Part shown: positions 43,669 through 51,972 of the stretch, piece after piece | Layout of the letters: every line of letters begins with the position of its first letter | Numbering within the stretch: the first letter of the stretch is position 1 | DNA from: Chryseobacterium formosum | GTDB taxonomy: Bacteria; Bacteroidota; Bacteroidia; Flavobacteriales; Weeksellaceae | Length of the DNA: 64,000 nucleotides | Direction: 5' to 3' | Assembly: GCF_026460885.1 (NCBI RefSeq) | Contig: NZ_JAOVZW010000008.1 | Span: 1 to 64,000, forward strand | Notes under the pieces: model-generated | The model's input: only the letters and a program-made list of their open reading frames with translations | What the model was told of the DNA's origin: nothing | Databases searched by the model: none | Program-made: the position numbers and the translations under genes

Positions 43669-44979
43669 TTAGTGTCTTATCCACTTCCAGATTTCTTTCA
43701 AAGTCGCTTTATTTCCATACATCAAAATTCCTACTCTGTATATTTTTCCAGCTAAGAAAATCATGAAAATTGTTGTTCCTAAAAGTAATCCAATAGACAA
43801 AGCAATTTGCCAAGCCGGGACTCCAAACGGAATTCTCGCCACCATTGCAACAGGGGAAGTAAACGGAATGATTGACATCCAGAATCCAACAGGTCCATCA
43901 GGATTATTAATCACAGAAATACTTCCATACATTCCTAAAGTTAGCGGAAGAATGGCAAATAAAGTGAATTGTTGAGTTTCCGTTTCATTATCAACTGCAG
44001 AACCAATTGCCGCGTAAACCGAGCTGTAAAACATATATCCCAAAAGGAAAAATACAATGAATACAAAAATAATCAGCGGGAAATTCATTTCCAATAAACT
44101 ATGAGAAGCTTGTGTGGCAATCTGAGCAATATCGAGCTTACTCATCATTTCCTCATTTCCACCAGGAATGGTCTTTTGAAGCGAAGCGAAGCCTGTATTT
44201 AATACCAATGCACCAATAACAGACATCGTAATCCAAACGATAAATTGAGTTAAAGCAACCAATGTTACACCCAAAATTTTGCCCATCATCAACTCAAATG
44301 GTTTTACAGATGAAATGATGATTTCAACAACTCGGTTGTTTTTTTCCTCTAAAACACTTCGCATTACTCGAACGCCATAGATTAAGATAAACATGAACGT
44401 TACATACATCAAAACCATACTAAGAACACTTTTTACCCCAAATACCAAATCAGAATCTTCCTTATTATCCTCAGAAACATTAATGGTTTTTAAAGTAAAA
44501 CTCTTATCTAAATTTTCAAGTTGTGCTTCCTGAATTCCAAGCTGCTTTATTTTCTCTTTCTTGATGACATTCGTAATGTCTGAAATAATTTGCTGTTTCG
44601 TATCAAGACCAATTTTGGTATTTACAACCAATCTTGTACTTTTTTCAATATCATCAAGATTGTTTCCCGATAAAGTTGGAAGAATCAAAATTCCGTCAAG
44701 GTTTTCGTTGCCTTTTAAATTTTTAACTTTAGCTTTTTCTTCAGCTGAAGGAATAAAAACATAGTTGATTTTTTCATCAGACTTTAATTGTCCTTTAAAC
44801 AATCCGCTGTTGTCGACAACTTCAATCACATTGTGAGATTCATTGGCTTTAAACATAAATCCAATCACTGCTCCGAAAGCAATAATCATTAACGGAGCCA
44901 ATAAAGTAAGTATGATGAAAGATTTTTTCTTAACCTGAGTAAGAAATTCTCTTTTTGTAATTAAAAAAATATTGTTCAT
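43669..44979 (-). CDS. ABC-2 type transporter permease (NatB-like)
   Basis: A 436-residue inner-membrane protein with a first helix at ~20-45, a large extracytoplasmic domain (~50-180), then five or six helices from ~185 to ~420. This is the ABC2_membrane_3 plan. REFLTQVKKKSFIILTLLAPLMI and RVMRSVLEEKNNRVVEIIISSVKPFELMMGKILG are typical of NatB-type exporters. The ATP-binding gene lies 4 nt upstream in the same transcript. The substrate (sodium, antibiotic or lipid) cannot be read. Confidence 0.9.
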   Translation of the reverse strand: MNNIFLITKREFLTQVKKKSFIILTLLAPLMIIAFGAVIGFMFKANESHNVIEVVDNSGLFKGQLKSDEKINYVFIPSAEEKAKVKNLKGNENLDGILILPTLSGNNLDDIEKSTRLVVNTKIGLDTKQQIISDITNVIKKEKIKQLGIQEAQLENLDKSFTLKTINVSEDNKEDSDLVFGVKSVLSMVLMYVTFMFILIYGVRVMRSVLEEKNNRVVEIIISSVKPFELMMGKILGVTLVALTQFIVWITMSVIGALVLNTGFASLQKTIPGGNEEMMSKLDIAQIATQASHSLLEMNFPLIIFVFIVFFLLGYMFYSSVYAAIGSAVDNETETQQFTLFAILPLTLGMYGSISVINNPDGPVGFWMSIIPFTSPVAMVARIPFGVPAWQIALSIGLLLGTTIFMIFLAGKIYRVGILMYGNKATLKEIWKWIRH

Positions 44980-44983
44980 AAGA

Positions 44984-45895
44984 TTAAGAGTGATTGCTTA
45001 CCGCATTAATAAATACTTCATTCATGCTCGGAATTCTTTCGTCAAAAGACCTTACTTTTCCTACATTAACCAAATCTAAAAGGATGCTGTTTTGGTCTGC
45101 TTCATTTTTCAGATCAAAAGAAATAAGATTATTTTCATTGGTCATATTGAAAATTCCATATTTGTCTTTAAAATGATCAAATTGGTTGTCATTTACTTCA
45201 GACAAAGTAACTCCAAAAATATTTTTCTTGAATTTCTCACGAACATCAAAAACTTTTCCGTCAATAATTTTCTTAGAATTATTAATCAAAGCCACATAAT
45301 CACACATTTCTTCCACACTTTCCATTCTGTGAGTGGAAAGGATAATTGTGGTTCCATTATTTTTAAGTTCGATGATTTGATCCTTAATTAAATTAGCATT
45401 CACAGGATCAAAACCTGAAAACGGTTCGTCCAAAATCAAAAGTTGAGGTCTATGAAGAACGGTTACAACGAACTGTATTTTCTGAGCCATTCCTTTGGAA
45501 AGTTCAGACAGTTTTTTCTTCCACCATTGATCGATATTCAGTTTGTCAAACCACTTTTTTGCTTCATTTAAAGCGTCACTTTTTTTCATCCCTTTCAGTT
45601 CCCCAAAATAAAGAATTTGGTCACCCACACTCATATTTTTATAAAGACCACGTTCTTCCGGCATATAACCGATGTCTTTAATATGATTAGAATTAAGCTT
45701 TTCGCCATTGATTAAAACTTCTCCCGAATCGGCTTGTGTAATCTGATTGATAATTCTGATGAATGATGTTTTTCCTGCTCCGTTTGGTCCTAGAAGACCG
45801 TAAATACTTCCTGTCGGGACGTTTATGCTAAAATCATCCAATGCTGTTTTTTTTCCTGCATTGTAGGTTTTAGTAATATGTTCAGCTTTTAGCAT
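44984..45895 (-). CDS. ABC transporter ATP-binding protein (NatA-like)
   Basis: A 303-residue ATPase with Walker A GPNGAGKTS (~37-45), signature LSKGMAQKIQ (~136-145), Walker B LLILDEPFSGFDP (~153-165) and the H-loop STHRME. A C-terminal DUF4162-like region follows (~215-300). It precedes and drives the NatB-like permease. Confidence 0.93.
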   Translation of the reverse strand: MLKAEHITKTYNAGKKTALDDFSINVPTGSIYGLLGPNGAGKTSFIRIINQITQADSGEVLINGEKLNSNHIKDIGYMPEERGLYKNMSVGDQILYFGELKGMKKSDALNEAKKWFDKLNIDQWWKKKLSELSKGMAQKIQFVVTVLHRPQLLILDEPFSGFDPVNANLIKDQIIELKNNGTTIILSTHRMESVEEMCDYVALINNSKKIIDGKVFDVREKFKKNIFGVTLSEVNDNQFDHFKDKYGIFNMTNENNLISFDLKNEADQNSILLDLVNVGKVRSFDERIPSMNEVFINAVSNHS

Positions 45896-45961
45896 TAAAT
45901 TGTTTTTATAGTTAGTATAAAAATATTCCGAAAGTTACGGAATTAAAGAGAATTCTGCTAA

Positions 45962-45991
45962 AAGAAAAAATCCTGATGTTGATCAGGATTT
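45962..45991 (-). terminator. terminator of the short T9SS-domain gene
   Basis: A 10-bp stem (45968-45977 with 45982-45991, AAATCCTGAT and complement) with a GTTG loop, followed on the minus strand by a T-rich run. Confidence 0.82.
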
Positions 45992-45996
45992 CAGTA

Positions 45997-46350
45997 TTAT
46001 TGTTTTACTATTTGAGTAACTTTTTGCGTATTGTCGCTTAGAATATATCTAATTAAATATTTTCCTGGCTTCAATCTTTGAATATTTATTTCAGAACTGT
46101 TACTGTTTACATTATAAGTAGCAACCTGAGTTCCTAATATAGAATAGAACGTAACATTCTTTATTTTTAACGAAGTATCTTTAGCTTTCACCATCAAAAA
46201 GTCTTTTGCAGGATTAGGATATGCAGTAAGCACGCCATCATCTGACTTTTGAAAAGTAGAATTTGGTTCTTTTATTTGCGCTTTCAAATTATCAGAAAAC
46301 CCGATAGAAGCTGTAATAAAGATAAATAAAAGTAAAAGTTTTTTCATCAA
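45997..46350 (-). CDS. mini-protein made of a signal peptide and a T9SS type A sorting domain
   Basis: A 117-residue exported protein. Signal peptide at ~1-24 (ending LKAQ), a short linker, then a near-complete type A C-terminal sorting domain (~39-117): LTAYPNPAKDFLMVKA, KIKNVTFYSILGTQVATYNV, EINIQRLKPGKYLIRYIL and KVTQIVKQ. This domain normally directs large cargo through the type IX system and is then cut off. Here there is almost no cargo. It has its own promoter and terminator, so it is a real unit and not a fragment. Confidence 0.85.
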   Translation of the reverse strand: MMKKLLLLFIFITASIGFSDNLKAQIKEPNSTFQKSDDGVLTAYPNPAKDFLMVKAKDTSLKIKNVTFYSILGTQVATYNVNSNSSEINIQRLKPGKYLIRYILSDNTQKVTQIVKQ

Positions 46351-46376
46351 CGATAAATTTGCATAAATATTACTAA

Positions 46377-46407
46377 CAAAAATAATAAATTATATAATTC
46401 TCTGCAA
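46377..46407 (-). promoter_or_regulatory. promoter of the T9SS-domain mini-protein
   Basis: On the minus strand TTG (46407-46405), a 20-nt spacer and TATTTTTG (46384-46377) match both promoter boxes; the start codon is 27 nt downstream. Confidence 0.55.
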
Positions 46408-46429
46408 TAGTTTTTTATATAACTTATAT

Positions 46430-46437
46430 TAAATTTG
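46430..46437 (+). promoter_or_regulatory. -7 promoter element of hemB
   Basis: TAAATTTG fits the -7 consensus and lies 29 nt upstream of the hemB ATG; no clear -33. Confidence 0.45.
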
Positions 46438-46466
46438 CAATAAATTATTCAAAAAGTATTCCAAAG

Positions 46467-47456
46467 ATGATATATTCTAGAAACAGAAGACTAAGAGTGA
46501 ATGAATCGATGAGAGGTTTGGTGAGAGAATGCAGTCTTTCAGTCAATGATTTTGTAATGCCGATTTTCGTGATGGAAGGTGAAAATAAGGAAGAAGCCAT
46601 CGCTTCAATGCCCGGAATTTTCAGACGAAGCATCGATTTAACGGTAAAAGAATGTAAAGAATTATTTTCATTAGGTGTAAAAGCGGTCAACCTTTACATG
46701 AAAGTTTCAGATCATTTAAAAGACAACACCGGAAAAGAAGCGTGGAATAAAGATGGATTAATGCAAAACACGATTAAAGCAATCAAAGATGCTATTCCTG
46801 AAATGGTGATTATGCCCGATGTTGCTTTAGATCCTTATTCAATTTACGGTCACGACGGAGTTATAGAAAACGGAAAAATCATCAACGATGCAACCAACGA
46901 TGCTTTGGCAAAAATGGCAGTTTCTCATGCGGAAGCTGGAGCTGACATTGTGGCGCCAAGTGATATGATGGATGGCAGAGTTTTGACAATTCGTGAAGCG
47001 TTGGAAGAAAGTGGCTTTCATGATGTCGGAATTTTAAGCTATGCTGCAAAATATGCAAGCTCATTTTACGGACCTTTCAGAAGTGCTTTAGACAGCGCTC
47101 CAAAAGATGACATGGAAATTCCAAAAGATAAAAAAACATATCAGATGGATTTTCATAATTCCCGTGAAGCTTTGAATGAAGTTTTTAAAGATGTGGAAGA
47201 AGGTGCAGATATTATTATGATAAAACCGGGACTTCCGTATTTGGATATTGTAGCAAAAGTTCGTGAAGCTATTGATTTACCGATTGCCGTCTATAATGTG
47301 AGCGGAGAATATGCAATGTTGAAAGCTGCAGCTCAAAACGGTTGGTTAGACAATGATAAAGCAATTATTGAAAGTTTAACATGTTTCAAAAGAGCAGGAG
47401 CAGATATGATTTTCACCTACGCCGCAAAAGAAGCTGCGATCCTTTTAAATAAGTAG
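46467..47456 (+). CDS. hemB: delta-aminolevulinic acid dehydratase (porphobilinogen synthase)
   Basis: A 329-residue enzyme that condenses two aminolevulinic acids to porphobilinogen in tetrapyrrole synthesis. The Schiff-base lysines lie in ILSYAAKYASSFYGPFR and DIIMIKPGLPYLD. The N-terminal arm RRLRVNESMRGLVRE is intact. The metal region reads DVALDPYSIYGHDGVI, without the three cysteines of zinc enzymes. This suggests the Mg-dependent type. It is followed by a large inverted repeat before the convergent gene. Confidence 0.95.
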   Translation: MIYSRNRRLRVNESMRGLVRECSLSVNDFVMPIFVMEGENKEEAIASMPGIFRRSIDLTVKECKELFSLGVKAVNLYMKVSDHLKDNTGKEAWNKDGLMQNTIKAIKDAIPEMVIMPDVALDPYSIYGHDGVIENGKIINDATNDALAKMAVSHAEAGADIVAPSDMMDGRVLTIREALEESGFHDVGILSYAAKYASSFYGPFRSALDSAPKDDMEIPKDKKTYQMDFHNSREALNEVFKDVEEGADIIMIKPGLPYLDIVAKVREAIDLPIAVYNVSGEYAMLKAAAQNGWLDNDKAIIESLTCFKRAGADMIFTYAAKEAAILLNK

Positions 47457-47462
47457 AAAGTT

Positions 47463-47551
47463 TAAATTATAAGTTATGAATTATGAGTTAACTTCGAGTA
47501 AATCTTCGGTTTCAATCAACTCATAATTCATAATTTTTAACTTATAATTCA
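47463..47551. repeat. long inverted repeat between convergent genes
   Basis: AAGTTATGAATTATGAGTT at ~47471 pairs with AACTCATAATTCATAA and AACTTATAA at 47518-47547 around a 28-nt loop. It may act as a bidirectional terminator, and it resembles dispersed flavobacterial palindromes. Confidence 0.6.
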
Positions 47552-47558
47552 AAAAAAA

Positions 47559-48287
47559 TCATTCCACATCAAAGTCTTTCCCTTTTGTGAATTTTGCAGC
47601 GAAAGGTGACTGATTTCCTGAATATTTTAAGACAAAATGTTTTTTAGTATCAGTATCAATTTTTGCTTCTACGTCTACATTTGTGGTCTGAAAACTTACA
47701 TCTAAGCCAACTCCAGATTCTTTTTCAAGGAAAATCTCAACACTTTCAGCATAGAATAATGAGGTGCTTAAATAATTGAATTTAATATTCTTTCGATACG
47801 TTTTCGATTGTGAATCTGTAAATTCTGAATAACTTTTTAAAATTTCAATTCCGGGAGAATCGATATTAGTAATTCTCGATTTTGTAACGCCATTTACTCG
47901 TACTGAGAAGTTTTTAGCCTGATTGATATTTCCGTTAATTCCGATGTTAAATAAAGATGGTAAAGTCAAACCATATTCAATCATACTGTCTTTGGTAAAT
48001 TCAAAATCAGGAATCAATGCAGAATGTTTGGTGACATTTATCAATTGATTTTTTACATCGGTAAGTTGTTGTCCCGAAAAAAGATAACCGATTAGGTTAT
48101 TGTTGGTTGTTCTCCAATTCCTACCGTTCCATTCGTAGATTTCGCATAATAAAGTATCTGCGGAAGAATGTGGAAGAAGATCAATATCTTGCCATTTAAA
48201 AACTTCCTTTGCGTAAGGTCTTCTGTTGACAAGATTTATTCCTAAATCGAGCGCCAATAATTCGCTCAGTTGTTGATTTGTTGCCAT
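47559..48287 (-). CDS. hypothetical 242-residue protein, possibly gasdermin-like
   Basis: A soluble protein with no signal peptide or obvious membrane helix. I do not recognise it with confidence. It is rich in beta-strands; residues ~115-145 (YGLTLPSLFNIGINGNINQAKNFSVRVNGV in shorter form: NINQAKNFSVRVNGV) and ~170-235 (STSLFYAESVEIFLE, VGLDVSFQTTNVDVEAKI, YSGNQSPFAAKF) are arranged like the C-terminal half of bacterial gasdermin pores. It has no N-terminal cysteine and no protease gene beside it, both usual for bacterial gasdermins. So the similarity may be chance. Neighbours (hemB, cobalamin adenosyltransferase) give no hint. Confidence 0.6.
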   Translation of the reverse strand: MATNQQLSELLALDLGINLVNRRPYAKEVFKWQDIDLLPHSSADTLLCEIYEWNGRNWRTTNNNLIGYLFSGQQLTDVKNQLINVTKHSALIPDFEFTKDSMIEYGLTLPSLFNIGINGNINQAKNFSVRVNGVTKSRITNIDSPGIEILKSYSEFTDSQSKTYRKNIKFNYLSTSLFYAESVEIFLEKESGVGLDVSFQTTNVDVEAKIDTDTKKHFVLKYSGNQSPFAAKFTKGKDFDVE

Positions 48288-48495
48288 ATTTCTTTATTTA
48301 TGATTGGTGTTTTAAAATTATGAAATTATTGAGATTTTAAAGCATAAAAATTTTAAATTTAAATAAAAACAAATCTGCTTTATCTACGAAATCAACGATA
48401 TGAATTATTTTAAATTAATTCAAAAAATCTTAGTTTAAATCACAGTTAAAAAAAACATTAGTTAACATAATTCTAAAAAACATTAATTTAGTATC

Positions 48496-49065
48496 ATGAA
48501 AATTTACACCAAAACAGGAGACAAAGGTCAAACCGCTTTATACGGCGGAACGAGAGTTTCAAAAGCCAGTGCAAGAGTAGAAAGCTATGGAAATATCGAT
48601 GAATTAAATTCTTTTATAGGAATTTCAAAAAGTCATATCAATGATGAGGAAGTTTTAAAACAGCTTAAAAAAATTCAGTTTGATTTATTCACTGTTGGTT
48701 CTGAGGCAGCAACACCTGTTGATAAATTGATGTTGGCAAACGGAAAATCTCGTCTTCCTCTGATTATTTCTGAAACGGAAATTGAAGAATTGGAGAATTG
48801 GATGGACGCATTTGAAGAAAAACTAGAACCGCTTCAATACTTCATTCTTCCCGGTGGTGGAAAATCTGCAACTTTTTTACATGCTGCGAGAACGATTTGC
48901 AGAAGAGCAGAGCGTTCTTTAGTTTTTTTGAATGAATCTGAAGAAGTGCGCCCTGAATTAATTAAATATTTAAACAGACTTTCAGATTACCTTTTTGTTT
49001 TGGCAAGATACATTTCAAAAATCAATAACGAACCGGAAGAATATTGGAATCCGAATGAGAGATAA
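48496..49065 (+). CDS. cob(I)yrinic acid a,c-diamide adenosyltransferase, PduO type
   Basis: A 189-residue trimeric helical enzyme that makes adenosylcobalamin from ATP and reduced cobalamin. It has KIYTKTGDKGQTALYGG (ATP loop, residues 2-18), RVESYGNIDELNSFIG, FILPGGGKSATFLHAARTICRRAERS (~117-142) and the LNRLSDYLFVLAR helix. All PduO hallmarks are present. The TPR gene follows after 1 nt and a thiamine pyrophosphokinase after that, in one transcript. Confidence 0.93.
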   Translation: MKIYTKTGDKGQTALYGGTRVSKASARVESYGNIDELNSFIGISKSHINDEEVLKQLKKIQFDLFTVGSEAATPVDKLMLANGKSRLPLIISETEIEELENWMDAFEEKLEPLQYFILPGGGKSATFLHAARTICRRAERSLVFLNESEEVRPELIKYLNRLSDYLFVLARYISKINNEPEEYWNPNER

Positions 49066-49066
49066 A

Positions 49067-49699
49067 ATGAAAAAAATCTTTTTGTTTCTTATATTATTTT
49101 CAAATTTTGCGTTTTCTCAGAACAGTGCGGCGCTTCTTGATGAAGGCAATGAACTGATTTCAAAGAATAAATTTTCTGAAGCTGAAAAAGTTTTTAGAAA
49201 AGGCTTACTGGAAACTCCAAATGATTTGATTTTAAAATCTCAATTGACTTTAGCGTTAATCAGTCAAGAGAAAAATGAGGAAGCAGAAACGGTTATCACA
49301 GAAATTTTAAATATTCATCCTGATTTCACTGCCGCACTTTGGTATGGTGGAATTAATAATTTCAACAGTCATCAACCGGATTACAGGAAAGCAATCGCTT
49401 ATTTTGAAAAAGCTTATAATCTAATTGATACAAATTCCGGACAGTTTTTCGGAGTAAATTATTATATCGGAAGGTCTTACAGAAAACTTTTGTACAGAGA
49501 AGGTCTTACTTATAATGAAGTCGACAGAATGCTTGAAACCTACAAAAAATGTATTGAATTGCAGCCTAATGCCGAAGATATCATTGACGCAAAAAGTTTT
49601 GTGAAAAAAGTAGAAGAAAAAAGACCCGGCAAAAATGTAGGAAAATGGATTATTACTTCTGATCAGAATGTTGGAGATTTGCTAAAGAAGAAAGAATAA
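49067..49699 (+). CDS. exported tetratricopeptide-repeat protein
   Basis: A 210-residue protein with signal peptide MKKIFLFLILFSNFAFSQ and about three TPR-like helical pairs (NELISKNKFSEAEKVFRKGL, LALISQEKNEEAETVITEIL, DYRKAIAYFEKAYNLI). The start is placed at 49067, because the signal peptide begins there; a longer in-frame extension back to 48995 overlaps the upstream gene without coding features. The stop overlaps the next start (TAATG). Function unknown, probably periplasmic. Confidence 0.82.
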   Translation: MKKIFLFLILFSNFAFSQNSAALLDEGNELISKNKFSEAEKVFRKGLLETPNDLILKSQLTLALISQEKNEEAETVITEILNIHPDFTAALWYGGINNFNSHQPDYRKAIAYFEKAYNLIDTNSGQFFGVNYYIGRSYRKLLYREGLTYNEVDRMLETYKKCIELQPNAEDIIDAKSFVKKVEEKRPGKNVGKWIITSDQNVGDLLKKKE

Positions 49700-50325
49700 T
49701 GACAGACAAAGTTTTACTATTTATCAACGGTGATGCTCCAAAATCACTTCCAAAATTAGAAAAATACAGCTTAATTGCCTGTACAGATGGCGCTTTTCAT
49801 TATTTGAAAGAACTACAGTTTCATTGGGATAAACTTGATTTTATTTCCGGTGATTTTGATTCTCATTCAGGTTTTGATGAAAATATTTATCATGAAAAAT
49901 TTATTCACACTCCGGATCAGAATCGAACAGATTTTCATAAAGCTTTAGATATTATTTTTGAAAAAGGTTTTAAAAATGTTGATGTATTCGGCGGAAGCGG
50001 AGGTGAACAGGACCATTTTTTAGGAAATCTTACCGTTGCGTTTGGCTTTAAAAATCAAATGTCTATTCAGTTTTTTGATGAATTTTCAGAATATTATTTT
50101 ATTCCTAAAAGTTTTTCAATCAATGGTGTGAAAGATAAAATTATTTCGCTTTATCCTTTTCCTGTCACTGAAAATATTACTACGAGAGGTTTGAAGTGGA
50201 ATTTGGAAAATATGGATGCGAATATGACGACAGATATGTTAACGAGAAATTTAGCAATAGAAAATGAAGTTTCGATTGAGTATTTGAAAGGTGATTTGTT
50301 ATTTTTTGCAGGAAAAAAGAAGTAA
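49699..50325 (+). CDS. thiamine diphosphokinase
   Basis: A 208-residue enzyme transferring pyrophosphate from ATP to thiamine, making thiamine diphosphate. It shows ACTDGAFHYLKE, the key motif FISGDFDSHSG, TPDQNRTDFHKALDII and VFGGSGGEQDHFLGNL. These Asp-rich motifs define thiamine pyrophosphokinases. No TPP riboswitch was noticed upstream, as expected inside an operon. It is translationally coupled to the TPR gene. Confidence 0.9.
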   Translation: MTDKVLLFINGDAPKSLPKLEKYSLIACTDGAFHYLKELQFHWDKLDFISGDFDSHSGFDENIYHEKFIHTPDQNRTDFHKALDIIFEKGFKNVDVFGGSGGEQDHFLGNLTVAFGFKNQMSIQFFDEFSEYYFIPKSFSINGVKDKIISLYPFPVTENITTRGLKWNLENMDANMTTDMLTRNLAIENEVSIEYLKGDLLFFAGKKK

Positions 50326-50476
50326 AATGGTAATTGTTATGTAGTATTGTTAATTTAATTAAGTAAGATTTAGTTCTAATTCTTAAAACTGCGATTATAT
50401 CAAACTTTAAGAAAAATTTAAATTAAAAAATCAAACTTTTTTAGCAATTTTGCATTCTTAATTCACTTGTTAAAAA

Positions 50477-51868
50477 ATGAAAATAAAATACTCGGAACTT
50501 ATTGATCAGACATTGTATTTTCCAACGGAAGAATTCAATGTTTCTGAGAACAATTTGTCTTTTCACGATATTCCTTTAATGGATGTTGTTGAGAAGTTTG
50601 GAACGCCTCTTAAGGTAAGTTACCTCCCGAAGATTTCTCAAAATATTCAGAAAGCAAAAGGCTGGTTTAAGGAAGCTTTTGAGAAAATCGATTACAAAAA
50701 AAACTACAGATATTGTTACTGTACAAAATCCAGTCATTTCAAATTTGTAATTGAAGAAGCTTTGAAGAACGATATTTCGATTGAAACGTCTTCAGCTTAC
50801 GATATGGATATTGTAAAGTCTCTTTATAATGAAGGTAAAGTAGATAAAAATATAGAAGTAATCTGTAACGGTTTTAAAACCGATGATTATCTGGCAAAAA
50901 TTTCAGATATGATCAACAGTGGTTTTGAAAACATCACCCCGATTCTGGATAATTACCGTGAATTGGATAAGCTTACTGAAAGTATCGATACCACTTTTGA
51001 CATCGGAATCAGAATTGCTTCTGAGGAAGAGCCGAAATTCGAATTCTATACCTCAAGATTAGGAATCGGGTATAAAGATATTATCCCTTATTACAGTCAG
51101 AAAATTGCAGAGCACCCGAATGCAAGACTGAAAATGCTTCACTTTTTCATTAATACAGGAATCAAAGACACGGCGTATTATTGGAATGAATTATACAAAT
51201 GTCTTCGTGTTTATGCACGTTTAAAGAAAATTGCTCCGGAAGTAAATTCACTAAATATCGGTGGAGGTTTTCCAATCAAAACATCTTTGCAGTTTGATTA
51301 CGATTATCAATACATGGTTGAGGAAATTGTTTCTCAAATCAAAAAATTCTGTGAAGAAGAAGGGGTAGAAGAACCGAATATTTATACAGAATTTGGAAGT
51401 TTTACTGTTGGAGAGAGTGGAGCGAATATTTATAAAATTATTTCTCAGAAACGTCAGAATGACAGAGAAAAATGGAATATGATCGATTCATCTTTCATGA
51501 CAACGCTTCCCGATACTTGGGCGATTTCAAGACACTTTATCATGCTTCCGCTGAATCGTTGGGACGATACTTATGAAAGAGTTTTCTTGGGCGGTTTGAC
51601 TTGTGATTCTGATGATTATTACAATTCTGAGCAACATACCAACGCAATTTATTTACCTGTTTTCAGCGATACGAAACCTTTATACATCGGTTTTTTCCAC
51701 ACTGGAGCGTATCAGGAAACAATTGGAGGTTATGGCGGAGTTCATCACTGTTTAATGCCTCAACCGAGACATATTTTGATTCAGAAAGATGAAAATGGAG
51801 AATTTCAATATGAAATTTTCAGAGAAAGACAGGAACCGGAAGATATTTTGAAGATTTTAGGTTACTAA
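50477..51868 (+). CDS. speA: biosynthetic arginine decarboxylase (fold III)
   Basis: A 463-residue PLP enzyme that decarboxylates arginine to agmatine. The PLP lysine is in YCYCTKSSHF (Lys84). IETSSAYDMDIV, CNGFKTDDYL, FDIGIRIASEEEP, NIGGGFPIKT and FLGGLTCDSDDYY follow in the usual order. It is shorter than the E. coli SpeA (~658 residues) because the extra helical insert is missing, as in other Bacteroidota. Agmatinase is encoded about 1.5 kb downstream. A perfect terminator hairpin follows. Confidence 0.9.
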   Translation: MKIKYSELIDQTLYFPTEEFNVSENNLSFHDIPLMDVVEKFGTPLKVSYLPKISQNIQKAKGWFKEAFEKIDYKKNYRYCYCTKSSHFKFVIEEALKNDISIETSSAYDMDIVKSLYNEGKVDKNIEVICNGFKTDDYLAKISDMINSGFENITPILDNYRELDKLTESIDTTFDIGIRIASEEEPKFEFYTSRLGIGYKDIIPYYSQKIAEHPNARLKMLHFFINTGIKDTAYYWNELYKCLRVYARLKKIAPEVNSLNIGGGFPIKTSLQFDYDYQYMVEEIVSQIKKFCEEEGVEEPNIYTEFGSFTVGESGANIYKIISQKRQNDREKWNMIDSSFMTTLPDTWAISRHFIMLPLNRWDDTYERVFLGGLTCDSDDYYNSEQHTNAIYLPVFSDTKPLYIGFFHTGAYQETIGGYGGVHHCLMPQPRHILIQKDENGEFQYEIFRERQEPEDILKILGY

Positions 51869-51901
51869 CTTATTCAATTGAATTTAGCCAAAACTTATAA
51901 C

Positions 51902-51931
51902 AAAAGCTCTCAAATATTTGAGAGCTTTTTA
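51902..51931 (+). terminator. speA terminator
   Basis: A perfect palindrome with 13-bp arms (AAAAGCTCTCAAA, 51902-51914 with 51917-51929) and terminal T run, 33 nt after the speA stop. Confidence 0.9.
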
Positions 51932-51954
51932 CATTTAAAATTTGCAAGTATTTT

Positions 51955-51962
51955 TATATTTG
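51955..51962 (+). promoter_or_regulatory. -7 promoter element of the membrane-protein gene
   Basis: TATATTTG matches the -7 consensus exactly, 10 nt before the ATG at 51973. The predicted leader is only a few nucleotides. Confidence 0.5.
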
Positions 51963-51972
51963 TTTGAAAAAA

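Noticed and set aside
48995..49066. Longer start for the TPR protein
   Set aside because: This extension overlaps the adenosyltransferase gene and precedes a clear signal peptide that begins at 49067.
51964..51972. TTG start for the membrane protein at 51973
   Set aside because: It lies directly after the -7 box, before the expected transcription start; the ATG at 51973 is usable.
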